A DNA stretch of 13,004 nucleotides from the NCBI RefSeq assembly GCF_001280125.1, contig NZ_LGEG01000031.1, positions 1 to 13,004 on the forward strand, written 5' to 3'. Source of the stretch: Streptomyces sp. NRRL F-6492 (GTDB taxonomy: Bacteria; Actinomycetota; Actinomycetes; Streptomycetales; Streptomycetaceae). Below are positions 1 to 6,330 of this stretch, piece by piece; position 1 is the stretch's first letter, and each line of letters begins with the position of its first letter. Made by a program: the position numbers and the translations under genes. Under the pieces are notes generated by a model. The model was given only the letters and a program-made list of their open reading frames with translations. It searched no databases and was not told the origin of the DNA.

Positions 1-693
1 GTCCGGGGCCGGGGGCGGGGTTGGAGCCGGGGTCGGAGCCGGAGCCTGGGTCGGGGTCTCCACCGGTGCCGGTGCCGGTGCCGGTGCCAGTGCCGTCGCC
101 GTTCCGCCCTCGGCGGTCGGTGGTACGGAGACGGGTGCGGACGCCTTCGCCGTGGCGACGGCGGGGACCGGCGCCTCGACGGCCGGTTCCTTCCGTACGG
201 CCGGTTCCTTCCGTACGGCCGGCTTCGTCAGTACGACCAGCTCCTTCCGTACGACCGGGGCCGTCGCCACCGGCGAAGGGGTACGGTCCGGCCCCTCCGC
301 GCGCGTCTCCTCCTCGGCGGCGGGGTCCGGGACCTCGGGCGCCGGGGCCTCCGGCGCGTCGGGCGCCGGGTCCGGCGAGGTGTCGGCCACGGGACCCTCC
401 GGGGCGTCGGCCTCCGGAGCCACGGGCGCGTCGGCCTCCGGAGCCACGGGCGCGTCGGCCTTCGGGTCCACCGGCGCCTCGGACTCCGGGGCGTCCGTCA
501 CGGGGGCCCGCGGTCCTTCCGTTGTCGGTGCCGGGGGCGGGGCGGGGTGGTCGCCCGGTGGGGTGCGGGGCGGGTTCGCCGGGGGTGGGGACGTGCGCGG
601 GAGGGTGCCGTCCGTCAGGCGTCTCGCCGTGCGGGCCGCGTCACGTGAGGCCGCCGCGCCGGAGTCCGCGGGGTTCGGGGTCGGTGCCGTCAT
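1..693 (-). CDS. Pro/Ala/Glu-rich protein of unknown function, N-terminal part (runs off left edge)
   Basis: Open reading frame of exactly 231 codons from an ATG at 693 to the window edge, with no stop. A Shine-Dalgarno GAGGTGG (700-706) sits 6 bases before this ATG. An in-frame ATG at 708 would lie upstream of that site, so 693 is preferred. The frame starts 25 bases after the stop of the NlpC/P60 gene, so the two are probably co-transcribed. Everything visible is low complexity: a short Ala/Arg-containing start (MTAPTPNPADSG), then Pro/Ala/Asp/Glu-rich sequence, an 8-residue repeat (about 79-98), a basic hexapeptide repeat PAVRKE (about 148-171), and (AP)n near residues 203-210. No signal peptide, membrane segment or catalytic motif lies in the visible part, which is probably disordered. 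The real domain, if any, lies beyond the window. Function not recognised. The gene is less certain because several long shadow frames overlap it. Confidence 0.62.
   Translation of the reverse strand, partial: MTAPTPNPADSGAAASRDAARTARRLTDGTLPRTSPPPANPPRTPPGDHPAPPPAPTTEGPRAPVTDAPESEAPVDPKADAPVAPEADAPVAPEADAPEGPVADTSPDPAPDAPEAPAPEVPDPAAEEETRAEGPDRTPSPVATAPVVRKELVVLTKPAVRKEPAVRKEPAVEAPVPAVATAKASAPVSVPPTAEGGTATALAPAPAPAPVETPTQAPAPTPAPTPPPAPD
65..94 (-). repeat. Hexanucleotide repeat (ggtgcc)4 plus one variant unit
   Basis: Four perfect ggtgcc units (65-88) and one agtgcc unit (89-94). In the minus-strand frame they encode alternating Ala-Pro residues of the left-edge protein. It is a simple-sequence tract, liable to length change by slippage without breaking the frame. 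Confidence 0.8.
181..252 (-). repeat. Four tandem 18-bp units encoding PAVRKE-like hexapeptides
   Basis: Units at 181-198 and 199-216 are identical (ggccggttccttccgtac on the plus strand). Those at 217-234 and 235-252 are degenerate copies. In the minus-strand reading frame they encode VRKEPA, VRKEPA, VLTKPA and VRKELV (N-terminal to C-terminal order reversed along the plus strand). The 18-bp period keeps the frame, which supports coding on the minus strand. Confidence 0.85.
404..460 (-). repeat. Tandem 24-bp repeat encoding VAPEADAP-like octapeptides
   Basis: Two identical 24-bp units (404-427 and 428-451) are followed by a 9-bp partial third unit (452-460). They encode an acidic Pro/Ala octapeptide in the left-edge protein. 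The period is a multiple of three, as expected for in-frame expansion of a disordered segment. Confidence 0.85.
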
Positions 694-718
694 TCGGGTC
701 CACCTCATGCTCTCGGGG

Positions 719-2113
719 TCATCGGAACAAGCGCCGCCAGGTCTCCGGGCCCGGGTAGCCGTCGGCCGCTCCGCCGCGCCAGCCCTGTGCCCGCTGGAAC
801 GCCTCGACGTTGCGGCGGTCCGCCTCCGTCCAGCGCGGACCGGGTCCCGACAGGTAGTGCTTGCCGAAGCCCCGCTTCACCAGTTGTTTGCCCAGCTTCT
901 CCACATATGCGTTGGATCGGCCCGGACGGAAGGAGCCACGCCCGGGAAAGGGCGCGGCATTCGCGCTCGACCCGCCCGAACCACTCGAACCGCCGATGCT
1001 CCGGCCCTTGCCGGTCACGAGCAGCTTCCACGTGTGGGGCCCGGGCAGGCCGTCCGCCTCCCTGCCCCGCCACCCCTGCGCCTGCTGGAACGCCCGGGTC
1101 GCCCGCCGGTCCGCCCCGGTCCACCGCGGGCCGGGCCCCACGGCGTAGAACTTCTTGCCGCCGCGCGCGACGAGCAGCCGCCCGAGCCGGGTGACGTGCG
1201 CGTTGCTCCTGCCGGGACCGAACTTCGCCGCGCCGGGGAACGGCGGCACCGCGGACGCCTGCCCGCCCCCGGCGCCGCCGCTCACCACGCCCTTGTGGCG
1301 GTAGGCCACGTACCGGTCGGAGTTCTCCCAGTACGCCAGCGGCGTGGTCTTCTTCCGCGTCCGCGGCCTGGTCTGCTCGTAGGCGGTGTAGGAGGTGTGC
1401 GCGGAGTCGGCCCAGCCGCCGAAGATCGTGACGTGCGAGCCCCGGGTCGGATCGGCCGGGTTGTGGAAGAGCAGGATGTCGCCGGGCTGGAGGTCGGCGC
1501 GGTCGATCCTGTCGCCGAAGCGGTCGAGGCTGCCGGTCCACTCGTTGCCGCGCAGGTTCCAGGCCATGGAGACGTAGCCGGAGCAGTCCTGGCGGTAGCC
1601 GTCCGTCCAGTACTTCTCCATGGAGTACGGGACCCGTGCGGCGACCCACAGTTCGGCGCGGTCGATGATCTCGGCGCGGGTCGTCGGCCGCGGCACCTCG
1701 GCCGCGGGCTGACCGGCCGCCGGCGCGGGTCCGGATCCGGGGCCGGGTCCCGGACCCGGCGCGCCGTGCAGCGGCCCCCGCCCGCCCTGCGGCGTGTCGG
1801 GGCCGACGGCGGGGGCGGGGTCCGGGTCCGGCGCGTCTCCGGGCGCGTCCGCCGGGGCGTCTCCCGCCGCGTTCCCCGGCTCGTCCGCCGGCGCGTCCGC
1901 CGCGCGGGCGAGGGCGGTGGCGGCGTCGGACCCGCCGCCCAGGACCACGCCCGCCGCCGTCATCAGGACCAGGGCGCGGCGGGCGCCGCGGGCCGCCGGG
2001 TGGCCGCCCGCCCGGACCGGCAGGCCGAGGGCGAGGTCGCGCCGCTGCCGGGCGCAGCCCGGGCAGGGGCAGTCGGCCGCTGGTTCGATCTCCTCGAAGA
2101 CCGGCACGCTCAT
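719..2113 (-). CDS. NlpC/P60-type peptidoglycan hydrolase with two C-terminal wall-binding repeats
   Basis: 464 residues. The ATG at 2113 is chosen because GGAGGGG (2120-2126) lies 6 bases before it; the longer TTG start at 2137 would put that site inside the gene. Order: a Cys cluster CPCPGC (Cys15, 17, 20); a basic stretch and modestly hydrophobic segment (about 47-70), probably a long-n-region signal peptide or anchor; a disordered Pro/Ala/Asp linker (about 72-145); and an NlpC/P60-like papain-fold domain (about 146-275) with DCSGY (Cys177 nucleophile), LQPGDILLF and GSHVTIFGGW (His227). Two repeats follow (about 291-366 and 388-463) that match at roughly two thirds of positions; each contains GPGPRW, ADRR, AFQ.AQGWRG and a PGP.TW end. 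These repeats are typical of Streptomyces proteins annotated as peptidoglycan-binding. The likely role is cleavage of peptide cross-links in the wall. The exact bond cut and the third catalytic residue cannot be read here. Confidence 0.9.
   Translation of the reverse strand: MSVPVFEEIEPAADCPCPGCARQRRDLALGLPVRAGGHPAARGARRALVLMTAAGVVLGGGSDAATALARAADAPADEPGNAAGDAPADAPGDAPDPDPAPAVGPDTPQGGRGPLHGAPGPGPGPGSGPAPAAGQPAAEVPRPTTRAEIIDRAELWVAARVPYSMEKYWTDGYRQDCSGYVSMAWNLRGNEWTGSLDRFGDRIDRADLQPGDILLFHNPADPTRGSHVTIFGGWADSAHTSYTAYEQTRPRTRKKTTPLAYWENSDRYVAYRHKGVVSGGAGGGQASAVPPFPGAAKFGPGRSNAHVTRLGRLLVARGGKKFYAVGPGPRWTGADRRATRAFQQAQGWRGREADGLPGPHTWKLLVTGKGRSIGGSSGSGGSSANAAPFPGRGSFRPGRSNAYVEKLGKQLVKRGFGKHYLSGPGPRWTEADRRNVEAFQRAQGWRGGAADGYPGPETWRRLFR
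725..1243 (-). repeat. Duplicated peptidoglycan-binding-like module inside the NlpC/P60 gene
   Basis: Module 1 (plus-strand 1016-1243) and module 2 (725-952) encode about 75 residues each, with roughly 48 identical positions by my alignment. Both contain FPG...F.PGRSNA, GPGPRWT, ADRR and AQGWRG. A Gly/Ser-rich linker (about residues 370-387) separates them. This is an internal gene duplication, not a mobile repeat. Confidence 0.8.
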
Positions 2114-2298
2114 GCGATTCCCCTCCACACTCGTCAAAGATGTTTTCGACCGTCGTTTGGGGTGCCTTCACGACAACTGTGGCGATAAATCACATTTTGA
2201 CGGATCGACGGACCGATACGACCGTCCGACAGGCCGGAGGCGACTGTTATTGGTCAGGAGCACGTCTTCGCGTCGGGTAGAGTTCTCTCTGTCAGCAG
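2114..2298. promoter_or_regulatory. Divergent intergenic region between the NlpC/P60 gene and tRNA-Lys
   Basis: About 185 bases with no gene. It holds a clear AT-richer island (about 2172-2200) in otherwise GC-rich DNA, where promoters and binding sites would be expected. Inside it is an imperfect palindrome, TGTG-N9-CACA (2178-2194). A TAGAGT (2278-2283) about 16 bases before the tRNA resembles a -10 hexamer, but no convincing -35 sits 16-18 bases upstream of it. I could not fix a promoter for the NlpC gene. Confidence 0.4.
2120..2126 (-). promoter_or_regulatory. Ribosome binding site deciding the NlpC/P60 start
   Basis: GGAGGGG on the minus strand, 6 bases before the ATG at 2113. It fixes the start 8 codons inside the longest open frame. 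Confidence 0.8.
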
Positions 2299-2372
2299 GC
2301 GCCGCTAGCTCAGTTGGTTAGAGCAGCTGACTCTTAATCAGCGGGTCCGGGGTTCGAGTCCCTGGCGGCGCA
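2299..2372 (+). tRNA. tRNA-Lys (anticodon CTT)
   Basis: Full cloverleaf. The acceptor stem GCGCCGC (2299-2305) pairs with GCGGCGC (2365-2371). The D stem is GCTC/GAGC. The anticodon stem GCTGA (2326-2330) pairs with TCAGC (2338-2342), around loop CTCTTAA, giving anticodon CTT at 2333-2335 for lysine codon AAG. The T stem CGGGG/CCCTG encloses TTCGAGT (2353-2359). The discriminator base is A2372. CCA is not encoded, as is usual for many actinomycete tRNAs. It is the only plus-strand gene accepted here. Confidence 0.97.
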
Positions 2373-2380
2373 CGCAAGGT

Positions 2381-2413
2381 CAAGGCCCCCTCACCGATGG
2401 TGAGGGGGCCTTG
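2381..2413. terminator. Perfect 15-bp hairpin, bidirectional terminator between tRNA-Lys and the sortase gene
   Basis: The arm at 2381-2395 (caaggccccctcacc) is the exact reverse complement of 2399-2413, with a 3-base loop. It starts 8 bases after the tRNA and ends 16 bases before the stop of the convergent sortase gene, so it can serve both. There is little U-tract, which is common for actinomycete terminators. Confidence 0.88.
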
Positions 2414-2429
2414 GTCGTCTTCGGGGGTC

Positions 2430-3095
2430 TCAGGCTCCCGTCAGGTACGCCGACACCACCACGTTCGCCGTGTACGCGCCCGTGGCGCGGTCGAAGGTGC
2501 CGCCGCAGGTGATCAGGCGGAGTTCGGCGCGGCCGGGTTCGCGGGGGCCGTAGACCCGGGTGGCGTCGAACTCCTCGCGGGGGAAGACCTGCACGTCGTC
2601 GACGGTGAACTCGGCGACCGAGCCGTCCGTCCGGGTGACGAGGACCTTCGCGCCGGGGCGGGCCGCGCTCAGGCCGTAGAAGACGGCCGGGCGGGTCTCG
2701 GTGTCGACGTGGCCGACGAACAGGGCCGCCCCGGCCGCCCCCGGCTCGGTGCCGGAGCCGAACCAGCCCACCGTGCCCGGCGCCTCGAAGGGCGGCGGGT
2801 CGATGGCGCCCGCGCCGTCCAGGCCGCGCGCCACGACGGGCGCGTCGACGCCGAGGGAGGGGACCTCGACCCGCCGGGGCGCGACGGGCGCGAGCGGCGC
2901 GCGGGCCGGGGGCAGCTCCGCCCCGGGCGGGCGGCCGACGGCGGCGATGTCGCCGGTCGTCGGCGCCGAGCTGCCCGGGGGGCCCGCGTCCGTCCCGCCG
3001 CCCCCGAGCCAGAGGCCGAGGAACAGCAGCGCCCAGGCCGTGCCGGTGACGAGTCGCCCGGCGCCCGGCGGGCGGGTGCCGGACGGCACCGTCAC
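2430..3095 (-). CDS. Class F-like sortase (cysteine transpeptidase)
   Basis: 221 residues from a GTG at 3095. This GTG overlaps the upstream gene's TGA in a GTGA motif, indicating coupled translation; a second GTG at 3089 is possible. A single N-terminal membrane segment (about 15-34, VTGTAWALLFLGLWL) is followed by a Pro/Ala linker (about 36-72) and then the sortase beta-barrel. Catalytic positions are visible: FVGHVDT (His129), LITCGG (Cys197) and FDR (Arg203), with a closing NVVVSAYLTG strand. The length, single N-terminal anchor and TCGG motif fit the actinobacterial class F sortases, which often sit next to one small exported protein, as here. Sortases join a sorting-signal protein to the wall or to another amine. 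No LPXTG-type substrate is visible nearby, so the target is unknown. Class assignment is from motif memory. Confidence 0.9.
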   Translation of the reverse strand: MTVPSGTRPPGAGRLVTGTAWALLFLGLWLGGGGTDAGPPGSSAPTTGDIAAVGRPPGAELPPARAPLAPVAPRRVEVPSLGVDAPVVARGLDGAGAIDPPPFEAPGTVGWFGSGTEPGAAGAALFVGHVDTETRPAVFYGLSAARPGAKVLVTRTDGSVAEFTVDDVQVFPREEFDATRVYGPREPGRAELRLITCGGTFDRATGAYTANVVVSAYLTGA

Positions 3096-3727
3096 TCCGG
3101 GCCCGTGCCCGTGCCCGTACGCCCGCTCGTGACGGAGGAGCCGTCGGTGCGGCGGCGGGAGCTGCGGAAGGCGACCGCCACGGCGGCGACGGCGGCCATG
3201 CCGAGGCCGAGCACGGTGTACGGGGTGCCGAGGCCGTTCTCGCCGACGGCCTGGGCGACACCGGGGGCGGCGGGCGCGGCGAAGGCGGCGGCGCCGCCCC
3301 CGCCCGCGCGGACCGGGGCGACCGGGGTCGCGTGGTGGGTGGGCTCGTGGGTGGGCCGGTGGGTCGGCTCGTGGCGCTCGACCCGTACGGTGCCGGCGTC
3401 GCGGTGCTCGTGGCCGTCGCACGTCACGCTCACCGGATACGTACCGCTGTCGAGTCCGGACCTGAGGACGGCGTCGCCGTACCTCGGGTACTTTCCGCCG
3501 TCCCGGCCGGTGAGCTCCGCGTCGGCGGTGAACGCCCGGGACCTCGCGGCGCCGGTCGTGCCCTTGCAGCCCTCGACCCGGACGTCCACGTCGTCGCCGG
3601 GCGAGGCCGTGGACGGGGTGACGGTGACCCTCACCCCGTCGTGGGCGTGTGCGCCGCCCGCCGCCGGCGCGAGGACGAGGAGCAGGGCCGCCCCTGCGGC
3701 GCGGAGAGCAATGGGACCTGAACGCAT
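3092..3727 (-). CDS. Exported Ig-like protein with His-rich linker and C-terminal membrane anchor
   Basis: 211 residues. The start is fixed by AGGAGGTC (3731-3738 read on the minus strand) just before the ATG. A Sec signal peptide (about 1-28) is likely cut after AHA. An Ig-like beta domain follows (about 29-118; TVTPSTASPGDDVDVRVEGC) with Cys54 and Cys103 as a probable disulfide. Next come a His-Glu-Pro-Thr repeat (about 119-132), an Ala/Gly linker, a hydrophobic segment (about 170-187) and a basic stretch RSSRRR, then about 18 more residues. This resembles a surface protein with a membrane stop-transfer. No LPXTG/LAXTG motif precedes the hydrophobic segment, so it may be a partner rather than a classic substrate of the adjacent sortase, whose start codon overlaps its stop. 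Precise function unknown. Confidence 0.85.
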   Translation of the reverse strand: MRSGPIALRAAGAALLLVLAPAAGGAHAHDGVRVTVTPSTASPGDDVDVRVEGCKGTTGAARSRAFTADAELTGRDGGKYPRYGDAVLRSGLDSGTYPVSVTCDGHEHRDAGTVRVERHEPTHRPTHEPTHHATPVAPVRAGGGGAAAFAAPAAPGVAQAVGENGLGTPYTVLGLGMAAVAAVAVAFRSSRRRTDGSSVTSGRTGTGTGPE

Positions 3728-3820
3728 CGTGACCTCCTGGTTGGAAGGGTCACCCGTTCCGGCGCTTCTCGCATCCGCAGGGGGCCGACCGGGTGTGCGA
3801 TCCGGGCCCCTTCCCGCAGG
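3728..3820 (-). other. Short intergenic region with a possible weak terminator hairpin
   Basis: Between the HAD-IIA gene and the exported Ig-like gene. GGGGCC (3781-3786) is complementary to GGCCCC (3805-3810), with an 18-base loop. This is a weak candidate terminator for the HAD gene. Apart from the ribosome binding site at 3731-3738 I see nothing else. Confidence 0.3.
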
Positions 3821-4600
3821 TCAGACCCGGTCGACGAGGTCCGCGATCGAGTCGACGATCCGGGACGGGCGGAACGGGTAGCGGTCCACCTCCGCCCTGG
3901 TCGTCAGGCCGGTCAGGACGAGGAAGGTCTGCATGCCCGCCTCCAGGCCGGCCAGGATGTCGGTGTCCATCCGGTCGCCGATCATGGCGCTGGACTCGGA
4001 GTGGGCGCCGATCGCGTTGAGCCCGGTGCGCATCATCAGCGGGTTCGGCTTGCCCGCGAAGTACGGCTCCTTGCCGGTGGCCTTGGTGATGAGCGCGGCG
4101 ACCGAGCCGGTGGCGGGGAGCGGGCCCTCCAGGGAGGGGCCGGTCTCGTCGGGGTTGGTGCAGATGAAGCGGGCGCCGGCGTTGATGAGCCGGACGGCCT
4201 TGGTCATCGCCTCGAAGGAGTACGTGCGGGTCTCGCCGAGCACCACGTAGTCCGGGTCGTGGTCGGTGAGGACGTAGCCGATGTCGTGCAGCGCGGTGGT
4301 GAGGCCGGCCTCGCCGATGACGTACGCGGTGCCGCCGGGGCGCTGGTCGTCCAGGAACTTGGCGGTGGCGAGGGCGGAGGTCCAGATGTTCTCGACGGGG
4401 ACTTCGAGGCCCATCCGGGCGAGGCGGGCGTGCAGGTCGCGGGCGGTGTAGATCGAGTTGTTGGTGAGGACCAGGAACGGCTTCCCGGTCTCCCGCAGCT
4501 TCTTGATGAACGCGTCGGCGCCGGGGATCGGCACGCCCTCGTGGATGAGGACGCCGTCCATGTCGGTGAGCCAGGATTCGATCGGCTTGCGCTCTGCCAT
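3821..4600 (-). CDS. HAD-IIA family (NagD-like) phosphatase
   Basis: 259 residues from the ATG at 4600; AGGAG lies about 10 bases upstream. Subfamily IIA features: DMDGVL with nucleophile Asp13 and acid/base Asp15, VLTNNS (motif II), a C2-type cap in the middle third, GKPNPLM (motif III Lys) and IGDRMDTDILAG (metal-binding Asp). The length is normal for NagD / p-nitrophenyl phosphatase proteins, which dephosphorylate small sugar or nucleotide phosphates in the cytoplasm. There is no signal peptide. It follows the secreted phosphodiesterase gene, but a terminator-like hairpin lies between them. A link to phosphate metabolism is suggested by position only; the substrate cannot be read from the sequence. 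Confidence 0.92.
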   Translation of the reverse strand: MAERKPIESWLTDMDGVLIHEGVPIPGADAFIKKLRETGKPFLVLTNNSIYTARDLHARLARMGLEVPVENIWTSALATAKFLDDQRPGGTAYVIGEAGLTTALHDIGYVLTDHDPDYVVLGETRTYSFEAMTKAVRLINAGARFICTNPDETGPSLEGPLPATGSVAALITKATGKEPYFAGKPNPLMMRTGLNAIGAHSESSAMIGDRMDTDILAGLEAGMQTFLVLTGLTTRAEVDRYPFRPSRIVDSIADLVDRV

Positions 4601-4637
4601 GGGTGCGGGACTCCTGCCGTGCGTGTCGTGCGGGGTG

Positions 4638-4675
4638 CTGGGGGCGCCGCGACTGCGCTGTGGCGACGCCCCCAG
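4638..4675 (-). terminator. Hairpin after the secreted phosphodiesterase gene
   Basis: CTGGGGGCG (4638-4646) is the exact reverse complement of 4667-4675, with a 20-base loop that can fold further. It lies 5 bases past the phosphodiesterase stop and 37 bases before the HAD-IIA start codon, in the gap between the two genes. The GC-rich stem without a U-tract fits an actinomycete terminator. Confidence 0.65.
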
Positions 4676-4680
4676 GGTAA

Positions 4681-6234
4681 TCAGGATGCGGTGATCTTGA
4701 CCCCGTCGATCGTCCAGTACCAGTTGTTGGAGCCCGTGTAGCGGAAGCGGAAGCTCACGGTGGAGGCGCCGGCGGGGACCGGGACCGTGAGGGACTGGGG
4801 CTGGGAGAGGACGTCGGCGGTGTAGCTCTTGACGACGGTCGGGGTGCCGCCGTTGAAGCTCGCCAGGACCTGGGCGGTCTGGGAGCCCTCCTGGCGGTAG
4901 AGGGTGGTGAAGCCGAGGGTCACCGAGGACGCGCCGGAGACGGCGTGCGCGGGCGTGACCAGGGTGGAGTCGTACGTCCCCGAGAAGGTCTTGTCGGCCC
5001 ACTCGTCGGAGTCGGCGACGGCGAAGACGCCCCGGGCCCGCACGTTCAGCTCGCGGGACTGGTCGCGCTGGGAGCGGGACCAGAACTCGTCGGTGGCGAA
5101 GGACCAGCCGCGCCACTCGGTCACGCCGCCGGTGCCCATCGCGTTGTTGATGACGGACCAGCCGCTGGGCGCGGTGCGGGTGAAGCCGAGGACCCCGGCG
5201 GGGATGCCGGTCTCGTCGACGCGGCCGGTCAGCGAGCCGTACAGGGTGTCGAAGGGGTCGGTGGAGCGCTCCTGGATCGGCTTGCCGTCCAGGCCCCAGG
5301 ACGGGTCGGGGGCGATGCCGAGCTGGTGGAAGACGGTGGCGGCGACGTCGACCAGGCGGGTGTCGATGGGGCGGGCGCCGGCGGCGATGCCGGGGCCCTG
5401 GGCGAGGACGAAGGTGCGCCGCTCCTCGACGGCGGAGCCGCCGTGGCCGCCGCCGTCGGTGTGGCCGTGGTCGGTGGTGACGATGACGGTCCAGCGCTCC
5501 GAGGCACGGGACGGGCGGGCCTCGATCGCGGCGAGGAGCCGGCCCAGGTAGGCGTCCTGGACGTCGATGGCGTCGAGGTACTTGGCGTGGGCGGCGCCGT
5601 GGTTGTGGCCGATCTCGTCGGTCTCGCCGAAGTAGACGAAGAGGACGTCGGGGTTCTGGTGGCGCAGGACGTCCTCGGTGAGGTCGGTGATCACCTTGTC
5701 GTTGACGACGTAGTCGTTGTCGTAGACGAGCTTGGCGTCGGCGCCGGGGGTGACCGTGCCGTGGGTGTCCAGCTCGGGCCAGTCGACGGCGGCGAAGAGC
5801 GAGAGGCCGGGGCGGATCTGGTGCAGGCGGGCGAGGAAGCCGGGGTAGCGGCCGTAGTTCTTGCCGGCGAAGGTGTTGTCCTTCACGCCGTGCTTGTCGG
5901 GCCAGACGCCGGTGGAGATCGTGGACCAGCCGGGGCCGGAGGAGGTGGCGGCCATCGGGTTGGCGTAGAGCAGGGAGCGGCCGTAGGTGCCGTTGGCCAT
6001 CAGGGACTTGAGGGTGGGGGCCTTGGCGGCGTCGATCCGGTCGTACCGCAGGCCGTCCATGCCGACGACGAGCACCTTGTCCTTGCTGGTGCCGTTCGGG
6101 AGCGTCGGGGCGGCGGCCGTGGCGGTCGTGGCCGCCAGGGCGGCGGGGGCGGCGGCGAGGCCGGTGGCGGCGACGGCCGCGGTGGCGCCCGCGGCGGCGA
6201 GGACGGTGCGGCGGGAGAGGCCGGTGGGCGGCAT
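4681..6234 (-). CDS. Tat-secreted alkaline-phosphatase-superfamily phosphodiesterase (NPP-like)
   Basis: 517 residues from the ATG at 6234, chosen because GGAGG lies about 8 bases upstream and because it places the twin-arginine signal (SRRTVLAAAG, residues 7-16) at the N-terminus. The cleavage region is AALA. The catalytic domain (about 50-335) shows the two-metal set of the superfamily: Asp60 (VGMDG), probable nucleophile Ser99 before GPGWSTISTG, Asp206 and His210 (ETDEIGHNHG), Asp255-His256 (TTDHGHTDG) and His264. Thr or Ser nucleophiles precede an xP in nucleotide pyrophosphatase/phosphodiesterases, and this matches. A C-terminal beta-rich region (about 350-517) ends in NNWYWTIDGVKI, as in accessory binding domains of secreted enzymes. 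Export folded through Tat fits a metalloenzyme. An element shared with the phosphonate operon lies upstream, suggesting joint control. Possible substrates are phosphodiesters or phosphonate monoesters; this is unproven. Confidence 0.92.
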   Translation of the reverse strand: MPPTGLSRRTVLAAAGATAAVAATGLAAAPAALAATTATAAAPTLPNGTSKDKVLVVGMDGLRYDRIDAAKAPTLKSLMANGTYGRSLLYANPMAATSSGPGWSTISTGVWPDKHGVKDNTFAGKNYGRYPGFLARLHQIRPGLSLFAAVDWPELDTHGTVTPGADAKLVYDNDYVVNDKVITDLTEDVLRHQNPDVLFVYFGETDEIGHNHGAAHAKYLDAIDVQDAYLGRLLAAIEARPSRASERWTVIVTTDHGHTDGGGHGGSAVEERRTFVLAQGPGIAAGARPIDTRLVDVAATVFHQLGIAPDPSWGLDGKPIQERSTDPFDTLYGSLTGRVDETGIPAGVLGFTRTAPSGWSVINNAMGTGGVTEWRGWSFATDEFWSRSQRDQSRELNVRARGVFAVADSDEWADKTFSGTYDSTLVTPAHAVSGASSVTLGFTTLYRQEGSQTAQVLASFNGGTPTVVKSYTADVLSQPQSLTVPVPAGASTVSFRFRYTGSNNWYWTIDGVKITAS

Positions 6235-6275
6235 GGCGGGGTCCTCCGGGTGTTCTGCGGAAGGGGGTGGGCGCG

Positions 6276-6305
6276 CCAACGCCCCCGATTCCTCGGGGGC
6301 GTTGG
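6276..6305. terminator. Perfect 13-bp hairpin at the end of the phosphonate operon
   Basis: CCAACGCCCCCGA (6276-6288) is the exact reverse complement of 6293-6305, with loop TTCC. It lies about 60 bases past the stop of the substrate-binding-protein gene. It is also in the upstream region of the phosphodiesterase gene, directly adjoining the conserved 28-bp element. It is best read as the operon terminator; an attenuator for the next gene is an alternative. Confidence 0.82.
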
Positions 6306-6330
6306 TCCGTACCCGTTATCCTTCCGCGAT
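6303..6330 (-). promoter_or_regulatory. Conserved 28-bp element, copy 1 (upstream of the secreted phosphodiesterase gene)
   Basis: Matches 12098-12125 at 22 of 28 positions with no gaps. Shared core on the plus strand: ACCCGTTA, then TTCCG and GAT. The TGGTCCGTACCC end resembles a HutC-family operator (TGGT-N4-ACC). It may bind the GntR protein encoded at 12159-12917, or be a shared promoter. The first three bases overlap the hairpin. Confidence 0.5.

Noticed and set aside
152..2188. Long plus-strand open frame (678 codons) across the NlpC/P60 gene
   Set aside because: Antisense shadow in GC-rich DNA. The minus-strand frame has the NlpC/P60 motifs, a good ribosome site and two recognisable wall-binding repeats; the plus-strand product is a low-complexity Gly/Ala/Arg sequence.
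2114..2298. Cyclic-di-AMP (ydaO) riboswitch upstream of the wall hydrolase
   Set aside because: Such riboswitches are common before actinomycete wall hydrolases, but the leader is short and I see none of the conserved segments.
2299..2372. tRNA-Lys as an attachment site of an integrated element
   Set aside because: No repeat of the tRNA 3' end, integrase or other mobile gene was seen in the window.
4601..5116. Upstream extension of the HAD-IIA open frame into the phosphodiesterase gene
   Set aside because: The HAD fold begins a few residues after the ATG at 4600; the extension is out-of-frame translation of the phosphodiesterase C-terminus and the hairpin.
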